From Opitutus sp. (lineage in GTDB: Bacteria; Verrucomicrobiota; Verrucomicrobiae; Opitutales; Opitutaceae): 64,000 bases of DNA. The stretch's first letter is position 1. Each line of letters opens with the position of its first letter. The position numbers were made by a program, and so were the translations under genes. The notes beneath the pieces were generated by a model, which made no database searches, was not told the origin of the DNA, and worked only from the letters and a program-made list of their open reading frames with translations. The stretch is from contig SIBR01000014.1 in NCBI GenBank assembly GCA_009695065.1, forward strand, positions 1 through 64,000, read 5' to 3'. Below, in pieces: positions 26,604 through 35,378 of the stretch.

Positions 26604-28040
26604 CTATTTGTGATCCCACGGCAGCTGCACCGCTAGCCGCGCGTGTTTCCAGACTTCGAAGACGTCGAACATCTTTCCGGGATTGAGGATACCGCGCGGG
26701 TCGAGGGCTTTCTTTACGGCCTGCATCGCGCGAACCTGGGCGGGTGAATGCTGGATGCGGAGAAATGGCGTCTTCGCCAGCCCGATGCCATGCTCGCCGG
26801 AGATCGCGCCGCCGAGCGCCACCACGGTCTTCATGAGCAGCTGCACGGCCTTTTCGGCCGCGGCGCTCTCCTTTGGGTCGGCGCGGTGATACATGATGTT
26901 CACGTGCAGATTGCCATCCGCGAGGTGGCCGAAGGTCGGCACATACAAGCCCGACTCCCGTTTCAGCCGCACGAGAAACCGCGCGAACTTCACGTAGCTG
27001 CGCATCGGGATGACGATGTCCTCGTTGAGCTTCGCGTCGCCCAGCTCGAACATCGCCCCTGAGCACTTGCGGCGCACCGCCCAGAGTTGTTCGGCGGCCT
27101 CGCGGTCTTTCGCCACGCGATGGGCCGTCGCATGCGCCTTCACCCACGCCAGCACCGCGGCGCTCTGTTCGCGCACCTCGGATTTCGAACCGGCCAGTTC
27201 CAACAGGATCACCGGCCGCCCGGCCTGGCCCGCAAACACGCTCTGCTTCGTCGCCCGCTCCGCGCACAGCACGCTCTCGCGGTCGAGAAATTCGCAGATC
27301 GCCGGCTGCACGCGCGACCGGAACAGCGCCAGCGCGGCCTCCAGGGCGTGGGTCTCGCTGGGAAACGAGGTGAGCAGCGTCCAGCGCGCCGCGGGTTGCG
27401 GAATCAGTTTCAACACCGCGCCGGTGATCACGCCGAGCATGCCCTCGCTGCCGATCCAAAGGTCGCGCATGTTGAAGCCGGCGGAAAACTTCTTCGTCGC
27501 CGTGCCCCACTCCACCGGCTCGCCCGTCGGCAAAAACCCGCGCAGCGCCACGACGAAATCGCGCGTCACGCCATATTTGCCGCCATGCATGCCACCCGCA
27601 TTGCACGCGATGTTGCCGCCGATCGTGCAATACTCCTTCGAGGACGGATCGGGCGGATAGAACCAACCCTTCGCCTCCGCCGCGCGCTGGATGTCCGCGA
27701 CCTTGGCGCCGCACTGCACGTGGGCCATGCCCGCCTCCTCGTCGATCGCGATCCGATTAAGGGCCAGCGTATCGAGCACCCACCCGCCGCACACCGGCGT
27801 CGCGGCACCCGTCAGCGTCGTGCCGCGGCCGCGCGTCGTGACCGGCACGCCGTGCCGATTGGCCAGCGCGAGCACCACACCGACGTCAGCCTCCCGTCGC
27901 ACCTTGATCACGGCCTCCGGCCGGAAGGGAATCTTCGCACTGTCGAAGGAGGCCTCGTGCAGGGCCGGCGCGTCGGTCACGACGACGCCACGCCTCAGTT
28001 TGCGTTTCAATGCCCGGGTTGCGACCGAAAATTGCTTCAT
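26604..28040 (-). CDS. FAD-binding oxidase, GlcD/D-lactate dehydrogenase type
   Basis: The 478-residue flavoenzyme has a PCMH-type FAD domain: VVTTRGRGTTLTGAATPVCGG, split here as VPVTTRGRGTTLTGA and TPVCGGWVLD, then CTIGGNIACNAGGMHGGKYG. The C-terminal oxidase domain has TFGHLADGNLHVNIMYH and GGAISGEHGIGLAKTPFL, the substrate/metal-binding His motifs. It probably oxidises glycolate, D-lactate or a related 2-hydroxy acid. The ATG at 28040 (MKQFSVATRALKRKLR) is preferred because homology begins there. It diverges from a 2-hydroxyacid dehydrogenase gene, fitting a shared 2-hydroxy/2-keto acid theme. Confidence 0.9.
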   Translation of the reverse strand: MKQFSVATRALKRKLRRGVVVTDAPALHEASFDSAKIPFRPEAVIKVRREADVGVVLALANRHGVPVTTRGRGTTLTGAATPVCGGWVLDTLALNRIAIDEEAGMAHVQCGAKVADIQRAAEAKGWFYPPDPSSKEYCTIGGNIACNAGGMHGGKYGVTRDFVVALRGFLPTGEPVEWGTATKKFSAGFNMRDLWIGSEGMLGVITGAVLKLIPQPAARWTLLTSFPSETHALEAALALFRSRVQPAICEFLDRESVLCAERATKQSVFAGQAGRPVILLELAGSKSEVREQSAAVLAWVKAHATAHRVAKDREAAEQLWAVRRKCSGAMFELGDAKLNEDIVIPMRSYVKFARFLVRLKRESGLYVPTFGHLADGNLHVNIMYHRADPKESAAAEKAVQLLMKTVVALGGAISGEHGIGLAKTPFLRIQHSPAQVRAMQAVKKALDPRGILNPGKMFDVFEVWKHARLAVQLPWDHK

Positions 28041-28210
28041 GATGGAATCTCCCGGCGGGAGGGTCGCATGAGAACCCAACGCCAATTCTCCTGCAAGCAG
28101 GCTGATACCCCGCCGCCACGGAGAACCCGCATCGCCTGACGCCTGGCCCATCGCCGGAAAGTTTCGCTTTCCAACCCCCGCGCTCGTGTGCGAGAAGAAC
28201 CCTCCCTGCA

Positions 28211-29191
28211 ATGACCAAAATCCTCCTCACGACCACTTCGTTCCAAGACACGCCGGGCGAACACCACAAGCTTCTCGCCGACACCGGCTGGGAGATCATC
28301 CGCGCCCGCGGCCCGCTCAACGAAGCCGACACCATGGCCCTTGTCGGCGATGTCGACGGCTACATCTGCGGCGACGACGCGATCACGCGCCAGGTCCTCG
28401 AAAAGGCCCGGCCCAGGCTCAAAGTGCTTTCCAAGTACGGCATCGGCGTCGACAAGATCGACGTGAAGACCTGCACCGAGTTCGGCATCCCCCTGCTCTT
28501 CACCCCCGGCGTCAACCACACGACCGTCGCCGAGCACACCTTCCTCCTCCTGCTCGCGCTCGAAAAGGATTTTCTCTTCCACACCGACTCCACCCGCTCC
28601 GGCGGCTGGAAACGCAAGACCGGCCACGAGCTCCTCGAAAAGACCATCGGCATCGTCGGCCTCGGCCGCATTGGCAAGGAAGTCGCCATCCGCGCCCGGG
28701 CGTTCGGCATGAACGTCGTCGCCTTCGACGTTTACTGGGACGAAAAATTCGCCACCGCCAACAACGTGAAGCGCGCCGTGACGCTCGACGAGGTCTTCGG
28801 CGTCTCCGACTACCTCTCACTGCACACGAACCTCACGCCCGAGACACGCGACATGATCAGCGCGAAGAATATCGGGAAGATGAAGAAGGGCGTGCTCATC
28901 CTGAATTGCGCCCGCGGCGAGGTCGTCCACACCGCCGATCTCATCGAGGCGCTGAAGTCCGGCCAGGTTGGCGGCTACGGCACCGACGTGCTCGACCACG
29001 AGCCGCCGGCGGCCGATCACCCGCTGCTCAAGCTGCCGAACGTCGTCTGCACGCCACACATCGCCTCCCGCACCTACGAGAGCGTCGTCCGCCAGGCGAC
29101 CGCCGCGGTCAAGAACCTCATCCTCGCCATGCACGGCGAAAAGCCCCTCGCCCAGATCAACCCCGAGGTCGCCGTCAAAAAGGTGGTCTAA
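28211..29191 (+). CDS. D-2-hydroxyacid dehydrogenase (phosphoglycerate dehydrogenase-like)
   Basis: The 326-residue NAD-dependent enzyme shows the family's nucleotide site TIGIVGLGRIGKEVAIRA and the catalytic triad: Arg in NCARGEVV, Glu in DHEPP and His in TPHIASRT. There is no C-terminal ACT domain, so this is the short form. It may act on 3-phosphoglycerate or another 2-hydroxy acid. The next gene is a second NAD(P)-dependent 2-hydroxy acid dehydrogenase 120 bp downstream on the same strand. Confidence 0.92.
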   Translation: MTKILLTTTSFQDTPGEHHKLLADTGWEIIRARGPLNEADTMALVGDVDGYICGDDAITRQVLEKARPRLKVLSKYGIGVDKIDVKTCTEFGIPLLFTPGVNHTTVAEHTFLLLLALEKDFLFHTDSTRSGGWKRKTGHELLEKTIGIVGLGRIGKEVAIRARAFGMNVVAFDVYWDEKFATANNVKRAVTLDEVFGVSDYLSLHTNLTPETRDMISAKNIGKMKKGVLILNCARGEVVHTADLIEALKSGQVGGYGTDVLDHEPPAADHPLLKLPNVVCTPHIASRTYESVVRQATAAVKNLILAMHGEKPLAQINPEVAVKKVV

Positions 29192-29211
29192 GAAAAATCC
29201 AACGAAACAAA

Positions 29212-29285
29212 TTGGGGAACTCAGGAAAACGGGAACGAGCCAAAACCAAGTCCTCCGTTCACCGCCTTTCCTGATTTCCCCATAA
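29212..29285. repeat. Imperfect inverted repeat in an intergenic spacer
   Basis: TTGGGGAACTCAGGAAA (29212-29228) is mirrored by TTTCCTGATTTCCCCATAA (29267-29285), with about 38 bp between the arms. It fills most of the spacer between the two dehydrogenase genes. It could fold in RNA, or be a small non-autonomous repeat. No T-run follows, so it is not a standard terminator. Confidence 0.55.
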
Positions 29286-29311
29286 GCCAATTCTCCCTCT
29301 TCCCAAATCCC

Positions 29312-30406
29312 ATGTCCGAAATCTTCTACGTCGTTCCCGAAACCCAGCACAACGCCCTCGTCGAGTCGGCGTATAAAAAGCGCGGCTACTCCGGGCAGGA
29401 GGCTGCCTCCGGCGCGCGGTTCTGCGCCGAAGCCACCCGCCACGGCATCCGCACGCACAACGCGCTGAAGGCCCTCCACCTCGATCACATGTTCGGGTCC
29501 CAGATCGGCGGCTGCAAGCCGAAGGCCAAGATCGAGAAGGTGAAGACGCGCTTCCGTGGCGCCGCGGTCTGGAACGCCAACCGCAAGCTCGGCCAGGCCA
29601 CCGGCTACGCCGCCATCGAGGCCGCCATCAAGCTCGCCGACAAATACGGCGTGGGCATGGTTTCGGTCGACAACGCCTTCCACTACCTCTGGGGCGGCGG
29701 TTACGTGATGGACGCCGCCAAGCGCGGCTATATCGCCTACACCAACTGCACGGCCTCGCTCGCCGAGGTGGTGCCGTTTGGCGGCAAGTTCCCCACGCTC
29801 GGCACCAACCCGCACTCGTGGGGTTTCCCGACCACCGCCGCGATCGGCTATCCCATCGTGATGGACTGGGCGACGTCCGTCGTCGCCATGGGCCGCGTGC
29901 AACAGCTCGCCCGCGAAGGCAAGCAGCTGCCCCCCGGCGCCGCCGTCGACGCCAATGGCTCGCCCACCACCGACCCGAACCAGGCGAAATACCTCCTGCC
30001 TTTCGGCGCCCACAAGGGCTACGGCATGTCGTTGATGAACGAAATCATCGGCGCGCTCATCGGCGGCTCAATCCCGACGCTGCGCAACCGCTGGGACCAG
30101 CAACCCGATGAAAAGCACACCTGCGCGTTCTTTTTCCAAGTCTGGCACCCGGACGCGATGAATGCCGGCGCCTTCGCGAAGGGCCGCACCCAGACCGAGA
30201 ACGTCAAGGCCGTGATCCAGGACATCCTCGGCCATGGCAACGAAGGCTGCATGCTCCCGGGCCAGCTCGAGGCCGAGGCCGCGGCCCGCAGTGCCAAGAA
30301 CGGCGGCCTGCTCTTCACCGAAGCCGAGATCAACGCCTTCAACGAAATCGCCGCGGAGTGCCGCAAGGCACGCTGGAAGCTCGCCGACTTCAAGGTCGCG
30401 GAGTAA
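29312..30406 (+). CDS. Malate/L-lactate dehydrogenase-family (Ldh-2) oxidoreductase
   Basis: The 364-residue protein matches the YlbC/MdhC family, NAD(P)-dependent enzymes unrelated to classical LDH that reduce 2-keto acids (malate, ureidoglycolate, 2,3-diketo-L-gulonate types). Visible motifs are the N-terminal ATRHGIRTHNALK with the conserved His, GVGMVSVDNAFHYLWGGGY, NPHSWGFPT and LLPFGAHKGYGMSLMNEI. Its neighbour is a 2-hydroxyacid dehydrogenase. A terminator follows at 30485, so the unit probably ends here. Confidence 0.9.
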   Translation: MSEIFYVVPETQHNALVESAYKKRGYSGQEAASGARFCAEATRHGIRTHNALKALHLDHMFGSQIGGCKPKAKIEKVKTRFRGAAVWNANRKLGQATGYAAIEAAIKLADKYGVGMVSVDNAFHYLWGGGYVMDAAKRGYIAYTNCTASLAEVVPFGGKFPTLGTNPHSWGFPTTAAIGYPIVMDWATSVVAMGRVQQLAREGKQLPPGAAVDANGSPTTDPNQAKYLLPFGAHKGYGMSLMNEIIGALIGGSIPTLRNRWDQQPDEKHTCAFFFQVWHPDAMNAGAFAKGRTQTENVKAVIQDILGHGNEGCMLPGQLEAEAAARSAKNGGLLFTEAEINAFNEIAAECRKARWKLADFKVAE

Positions 30407-30484
30407 CCCGCCGGACTTGCCGCGGGGAAATCGGGCCACCCGACCGTTTTTTGCCGGCCCGATTCTTCCCGCTTTCACGATTTG

Positions 30485-30522
30485 AAACGCCCCATCGCTG
30501 CCGCGGTGGGGCGTTTATTTTT
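30485..30522 (+). terminator. Intrinsic terminator after the Ldh-2 gene
   Basis: A 10-bp stem AAACGCCCCA / TGGGGCGTTT closes a 12-base loop and is followed by ATTTTT. It sits 79 bp past the stop codon at 30406. Confidence 0.8.
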
Positions 30523-30687
30523 GGTGTCGTAGCTCCGACTGGCCGCGAACGGGGACAAATGGCCGCCCGCATTTTCGAAGCGGGAACACTCCCAGACATG
30601 TCATGGTCCGCCCGCCGCGCCGTTCTGTGCTCGACTGCCAACCGCCTCGTCACCCAGATAGGCCGTTCGCGCCGCGAGGAAATCAAC

Positions 30688-30764
30688 GGATCCGTAGCTC
30701 AGTTGGATAGAGCACTTGGCTTCGAACCAAGGGGTCGGGGGTTCGAGTCCCTCCGGGTCCGCCA
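30688..30764 (+). tRNA. tRNA-Arg (anticodon TCG)
   Basis: All four arms can be folded. The acceptor is GGATCCG / CGGGTCC, the D-arm GCTC...GAGC, the anticodon stem CTTGG / CCAAG with loop CTTCGAA (anticodon TCG, reading CGA), and the T-arm GGGGG-TTCGAGT-CCCTC. The 3' CCA is encoded. Total 77 nt. It is a single tRNA with no neighbouring RNA gene. Confidence 0.95.
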
Positions 30765-30791
30765 TCCTTCGCTCTGCGAGCTTCGGATGGC
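30761..30791. repeat. Hairpin overlapping the tRNA 3' end
   Basis: GCCATCC (starting inside the tRNA CCA end) is mirrored by GGATGGC, with an inner GCTC/GAGC stem. The arm uses the last four tRNA bases. It may act in tRNA 3' processing or transcript termination, or be part of a palindromic repeat family with the next two elements. Confidence 0.6.
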
Positions 30792-30800
30792 GCGGCTGCG

Positions 30801-30826
30801 CCCTGCGAAGCTTTAGCGTAGCAGGG
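30801..30826. repeat. 26-bp palindromic repeat, copy A
   Basis: CCCTGCGAAGC and GCGTAGCAGGG flank the loop TTTA. The outer six base pairs and inner pairs match, with mismatches between. Copy B at 30985-31010 has the same length and arms. Confidence 0.75.
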
Positions 30827-30984
30827 CCCGTGCCCCTCGAAGTTGAGCGTGGCAGGGTCACGGAGCAGCCGGAAACCAACGTTGAGCGATGAGGTCGGAC
30901 GACACCTACCCCCTTTCGTTCTGGTTGAAATGGGGACGCCTCCCGTCTTCGCTCGCCGTTACCGGCGACCCGAAGACTGCCCCA

Positions 30985-31010
30985 CCCTGCGAAGCCTCAG
31001 CGCAGCAGGG
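30985..31010. repeat. 26-bp palindromic repeat, copy B
   Basis: CCCTGCGAAGC and GCGCAGCAGGG flank the loop CTCA. It differs from copy A at a few loop and inner-stem positions, consistent with a dispersed REP-like family. It ends 30 bp before the start of the Gfo/Idh/MocA gene. Confidence 0.75.
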
Positions 31011-31040
31011 CCGCGCCCCCGAAATTTTACCCAACCCGTC

Positions 31041-32273
31041 ATGACTCACCCCACTCCATCCTCCCCGTCCCGCCGCCAGTTCCTGCACGACTCGGCCGTC
31101 ATCGTCGCCGCTGGGTTGCTGGCGCCGAACCTGCTTTCCGCGCAAAGCCGCCCGGCCCCTTCGAGCCGCAAGATTCGTATGGCCGTGGTCGGCGGCGGGT
31201 TCGGCACGTCGTTCCAATGGCATGAACACCCCAACTGCATCGTGGAGGCCGTCAGCGATCTCATCCCGGAGCGGCGCGCGAAGCTCAAGCAGGTCTACAA
31301 ATGCGACAAGGCTTACGACTCGCTGGAGCAGCTGATCCTCGACCGCAACGTCGAGGCCGTCGGCGTGTTCACCGGGGCGCCGGATCACGTCCGCCACGCC
31401 TTGGCGTGCCTCAAGGCGGGCAAGCATGTCATCTCCGCGGTTCCGGCCTGCATGACGCTTGAGGAGGCCGAGGTGCTCCTCGCCACGGTGGAGAACACCG
31501 GGCTGAGCTACATGATGGCGGAAACGAGTTGGTATCACCCGACCGTGATCCTGGCCCGCCAGTGGTTCCGTGAGGGCCGGTTCGGCGAGATCTTTTCGAC
31601 CGAAGCCGAGTATCATCACACCGGGCTGGAGGAACTCTTCTTCGACGCCAACCGGCAACGCACCTGGCGCTACGGTTTTCCGCCGATGCACTACCCGACC
31701 CACTGCACGGGTTATCTCGTCGGCGTCACCGGCGAACGGTTGACGCGGGTGTCGTGCACCGGCTGGGGCGACGACTCGAAATTCCTCAAGGATAACGCCT
31801 ATAAAAACCCGTTCTGGAATGAGACGGCGTTTTTCGTCACCGACCAGGGCCACAACTTCCGCGTCGCGGTCTACTGGAACACGCCCACCGGCGGCACGGA
31901 GCGCGGCCAGTGGATCGGGTCCAAGCTGAGCTTGTTCGATCCGCACCCGAACGGGGCCAAGGCCACCGTCGGCGAACTGACACCCGCGCACGAAAAGGAC
32001 GACGGCGGATTCATCCGCGCGAAGGTCGCCCTGCGGCAGCCGCCGATTCCGGAGTATTGGAAGACCGACCTGCTGCCCGAAGCGCTGCGGCACCCGAGCG
32101 GGCACGCCAATTCGCACACCTTCCTGACCCACGAGTTCATCGACGCGCTCGTGACCAACCGCCGGCCCGCCGTGAACATCCACGAAGCGCTGGCGCTGAC
32201 CGTGCCGGGCATCGTCGCCCACCAGTCGGCGCTCAAGGGCGGCGAGCAACTGAAAATTCCGCAATTCGGCTGA
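31041..32273 (+). CDS. Gfo/Idh/MocA family oxidoreductase with Tat signal
   Basis: The 410-residue protein opens with a twin-arginine signal (SRRQFLHDSAVIVAAGLLAP). A Rossmann domain starts IRMAVVGGGFGTSFQW. GKHVISAVPACM stands where the family usually has GKHVxxEKP, so the common EKP lysine is replaced by a VPA-type sequence. The C-terminal alpha/beta domain includes YPTHCTGYLVGVTGERL. It is probably exported and acts on a sugar or glycoside in the periplasm. It is preceded by palindromic repeats and is not in an obvious operon. Confidence 0.88.
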   Translation: MTHPTPSSPSRRQFLHDSAVIVAAGLLAPNLLSAQSRPAPSSRKIRMAVVGGGFGTSFQWHEHPNCIVEAVSDLIPERRAKLKQVYKCDKAYDSLEQLILDRNVEAVGVFTGAPDHVRHALACLKAGKHVISAVPACMTLEEAEVLLATVENTGLSYMMAETSWYHPTVILARQWFREGRFGEIFSTEAEYHHTGLEELFFDANRQRTWRYGFPPMHYPTHCTGYLVGVTGERLTRVSCTGWGDDSKFLKDNAYKNPFWNETAFFVTDQGHNFRVAVYWNTPTGGTERGQWIGSKLSLFDPHPNGAKATVGELTPAHEKDDGGFIRAKVALRQPPIPEYWKTDLLPEALRHPSGHANSHTFLTHEFIDALVTNRRPAVNIHEALALTVPGIVAHQSALKGGEQLKIPQFG

Positions 32274-32714
32274 GCGGGCGCTCTGCGCCACGACTTAGAC
32301 TTTTGCCGGGACCACGCCTGAACTGCAAAAACCTGAGTTCAGAAAACGATGATTGAAGGTCCGGCGTTTAGACGACTCGATGTCCTCCGTGAGCAGTCGC
32401 CAACTTAGGCCTTACGCTGAGGCTGAATAATACTGTCCGGAAGAACAGAAGCGCCATGATTCACTGGAATGCCCTCCTCGATGTGTTGCTCGGCTGGTCG
32501 GGCTTTTCCATGCCGATAGGACAATGAAGGTAGCCAGGTAAAGACCCAACACGCGGAATGACCGCAGCAACCTTACGCCACGTCCTTCGCCGCGCTCGGC
32601 GATTGACCCCCGGTCGGGTCCTTCTTTCCCTCCCCTTTCGCCGCGGCACTCGCCGCGCGCCGGACGGCGCCCCCCGGAACATCGTTCGGCATTCTCTCGG
32701 TCCCTACCAAACTC
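32274..32714. other. Intergenic region, no gene recognised
   Basis: These 441 bp separate two + strand genes. The first part (32290-32560) has a more even base composition than the surrounding coding DNA and no reading frame with recognisable homology; the last 150 bp are C-rich and should hold the kinase promoter. No terminator, RNA or repeat could be supported. Confidence 0.4.
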
Positions 32715-33809
32715 ATGTCACTCAACATCCGTCCATCCGCGCAATGCGCCTTTGACCAAATTTCGCTCGGCGAAGTCATGCTCCGCCTCGATCCCGGCGA
32801 GGGCCGGATTCGCACCGCCCGCGAATTCAAAGTCTGGGAGGGCGGCGGCGAATACAACACCTCCCGCGGCCTCCGCAAGGCCTTCGGCCTGAAGACCGCC
32901 GTGTGCACCGCCTTCGTCGACAACGAGGTCGGCCACCTCGTCGAGGACTTCATCATGCAAGGCGGCGTCGCCACCGACTTCATCAAGTGGCGCGAAGACG
33001 ACGGCATCGGCCGCACGGTCCGCAACGGCCTCAATTTCACCGAGCGCGGCTTCGGTATCCGCGGCGCCGTCGGCAATCCCGACCGCGGCAACACCGCCGC
33101 CTCACAGCTCAAGCCCGGCGACTTCGACTGGGATCACATCTTCGGAAAGCTCGGCGTGCGCTGGTTCCACACCGGCGGCATCTTCGCCGCGCTCTCCGCC
33201 ACGACCGCCGAACTGACCGTTGAGGCCGTCAAGGCCGCCAACAAGCATGGCACGATCGTCAGCTACGATCTCAACTACCGCCCCTCGCTCTGGAAGACCA
33301 TCGGCGGCCTGAAGAAGGCCCAGGAGGTCAACCGCGAGATTGCCAAGTGCGTCGACGTCATGATCGGAAACGAGGAGGACTTCACCGCCTCGCTCGGTTT
33401 CGAGGTCAAGGGCGCCGAGGATCTCAAGCACATCGAGACCGACGCCTTCAAGGCGATGATCGAGACGGCCGTGAAGGAATTCAAAAATTTCAAGGTCGCG
33501 GCCACCACGCTGCGCCACGTCATCACCGCCACGAAGAACGACTGGAGCGCGATCCTCTGGCACGACGGCAAATTCCACGAGAGCCGCCAGTATCCCGGCC
33601 TCGAGATCCTCGACCGCGTCGGCGGCGGCGACTCGTTCGCCTCGGGCCTGCAGTTCGGTTTCCTCCAGTTCAACGACGCCCAGAAGGCCGTCGAGTACGG
33701 CGCCGCCCACGGCGCGCTCGCCTCGACCACCCCCGGCGACACCTCGATGGCCACGCGCAAGGAGGTCGAGAAGACCATCGGCGGCGGCGGCGCACGGGTC
33801 GTGCGTTGA
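32715..33809 (+). CDS. PfkB-family sugar kinase (2-keto-3-deoxygluconate kinase-like)
   Basis: The 364-residue cytoplasmic kinase shows PfkB signatures: the N-terminal GEVMLRLDPGEG and GGGEYNTSRGL substrate strand, VSYDLNYRPSLW (conserved Asp-Asn-Arg) and the catalytic Asp in VGGGDSFASGL near the C-terminus. The DLNYRPSLW motif is typical of KdgK-like enzymes, which phosphorylate 2-keto-3-deoxygluconate from uronate degradation. Exact specificity is inference. A strong terminator follows at 33872. Confidence 0.88.
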   Translation: MSLNIRPSAQCAFDQISLGEVMLRLDPGEGRIRTAREFKVWEGGGEYNTSRGLRKAFGLKTAVCTAFVDNEVGHLVEDFIMQGGVATDFIKWREDDGIGRTVRNGLNFTERGFGIRGAVGNPDRGNTAASQLKPGDFDWDHIFGKLGVRWFHTGGIFAALSATTAELTVEAVKAANKHGTIVSYDLNYRPSLWKTIGGLKKAQEVNREIAKCVDVMIGNEEDFTASLGFEVKGAEDLKHIETDAFKAMIETAVKEFKNFKVAATTLRHVITATKNDWSAILWHDGKFHESRQYPGLEILDRVGGGDSFASGLQFGFLQFNDAQKAVEYGAAHGALASTTPGDTSMATRKEVEKTIGGGGARVVR

Positions 33810-33871
33810 TCTCTCCGTAATCGCGCCGCGTTGAGCCCGTTGAATGGGCCGCGCGCAAATTCCTCAAAGGC

Positions 33872-33907
33872 CGAAGGGGCGCAGCCACGCTGCGCCCCTT
33901 CGTTTTT
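33872..33907 (+). terminator. Intrinsic terminator after the sugar kinase
   Basis: A perfect 13-bp stem (CGAAGGGGCGCAG / CTGCGCCCCTTCG) with a 5-base loop is followed by TTTTT. It lies between two convergent genes, and the hairpin could also stop the leftward transcript, though the T-run is weaker on that side. Confidence 0.9.
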
Positions 33908-33922
33908 AAAACGTCAGCCGCG

Positions 33923-35197
33923 TCAGACGAGTTCGACCATGCCCGGAATGGGCACCGGGCCGAACCGGCCGGGACCGGGGCCATATTCCTTCGGGAAGAT
34001 ATCGAGCTTCGAGCTGTTAAGCAGCCAGCTCCACGAAATCTCCCGGCCCGTGTAGGCCGCCATGCGGCCGCCGATGGCGGTCAGCGTGCTCTCGGCCACC
34101 CGCTGCCCTTCGTTCAACGGCGTGCCATTGCGCATGCTCGCGATCAAATCCGTGTGCTCCTGCACCAGGGGATTCGGATTCGCCCCCGCATAGTCGAACG
34201 GCTTCTCGCCCCGAATAGAACCGTTGTTGGGATCGGAGACTCCCCGGGTGCCGACGACGCGCTCGGCAATGCGGCCCGCCGATTTCGGCGAGTGGCGGCA
34301 CATGCTCGCGACGCGCGCGCCGTTGGCATATTCCATTTCCACGGCAAAATGATCCCAGATGTTGCCGGGCTTGTCGCCGCGGTTCTGCCGGCCGCCGAGA
34401 CCGAGGAACTTCGCTGGCGGTCCGCCGAATGCCCAGTTCATGACGTCGAGATTGTGAATGTGCTGCTCGACGATCTGGTCGCCGCTCAACCAGTCCCAGT
34501 GATACCAGTTCCAGCACTGCCATTCGAAATCGGTGAGGTCCGCGAGCCAGTCTTTCTTCTCGCGATACCAGACGTCCTCGCTGACCCAGTAACACTGGCC
34601 GCCGACGAGTTCGCCGATGTCGCCGCCGTGGATGCGCTGCATCGTCTCGATGTAGCTGGGCTGGTGACGCCGCTGCGTGCCGGCAACGACGGCGAGCCGC
34701 TTCTCCTTGGCGAGCTTCGCGGTGGCGATGACCGAGCGGCAGCCCACCGGATCCACCGCCACCGGCTTTTCCATGAACACGTTCTTGCCGGCGGCGATCG
34801 CCGCCGCGAAATGCTGGGGCCGAAAGCCCGGCGGCGTGGCCAGAATCACGAGGTCGATGTCGGTCGCGAGAAGCTTTTGATAGGCGTCGAATCCCGAGAA
34901 GCAGTGCTCGCGATCAATCTCCACCTTGAGCTTGGTCCGGGTGGCCTCGACCTGCCGCTGGAACAGGTCGGCCAGCGCCACGATCTTCACGCCTGGCGCG
35001 GCATCGAGGCAGTTTTGCGCCGCGGCGGTGCCCCGGCCGCCGCAGCCGACCAGGCCGACGCGGATTGTGTCCGAGCCCGCGGTCGCGGCCATCACTCGAC
35101 TTGTGCCAAGGCTGCCCAGGACGGCGGCACCGGCGGTGGCGCCGGACAACTTGACGAAATCGCGACGCGAAAGATCGGAGGGAGACGGGACATTCAT
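33923..35197 (-). CDS. Gfo/Idh/MocA family oxidoreductase with Tat signal
   Basis: The 424-residue protein starts with a twin-arginine signal (LSRRDFVKLSGATAGAAVLG). The Rossmann domain begins IRVGLVGCGGRGTAAA. The NAD-site motif GKNVFMEKPVAVDP has the conserved EKP lysine, and the substrate-site His residues are in GDQIVEQHIHNLDVMNW. This is the planctomycete/verrucomicrobial secreted oxidoreductase type. It differs from the 31041 gene in keeping the EKP motif. It converges on the kinase across the shared terminator. Confidence 0.92.
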   Translation of the reverse strand: MNVPSPSDLSRRDFVKLSGATAGAAVLGSLGTSRVMAATAGSDTIRVGLVGCGGRGTAAAQNCLDAAPGVKIVALADLFQRQVEATRTKLKVEIDREHCFSGFDAYQKLLATDIDLVILATPPGFRPQHFAAAIAAGKNVFMEKPVAVDPVGCRSVIATAKLAKEKRLAVVAGTQRRHQPSYIETMQRIHGGDIGELVGGQCYWVSEDVWYREKKDWLADLTDFEWQCWNWYHWDWLSGDQIVEQHIHNLDVMNWAFGGPPAKFLGLGGRQNRGDKPGNIWDHFAVEMEYANGARVASMCRHSPKSAGRIAERVVGTRGVSDPNNGSIRGEKPFDYAGANPNPLVQEHTDLIASMRNGTPLNEGQRVAESTLTAIGGRMAAYTGREISWSWLLNSSKLDIFPKEYGPGPGRFGPVPIPGMVELV

Positions 35198-35378
35198 GGG
35201 GAGGACGAGGGATCAGGGGTTGAAGGATGCCGGTAAACGCCACTGCGCACACCAACGGCCGCAGCCACGGCCGCCGACATGCCACGAAACGCCCGTCAAT
35301 TTACGGCGATCCGGGCCGGAGGCGATCCCCGTTTGGAAATTCTCCACCCGCCATTCGCGCGCGCTGGCTCCGGCCGTG

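Noticed and set aside
28156..28172. GGAAAG-TTTCG-CTTTCC hairpin between the GlcD-type and 2-hydroxyacid dehydrogenase genes
   Set aside because: A 6-bp stem is too short to call an operator or terminator without other support.
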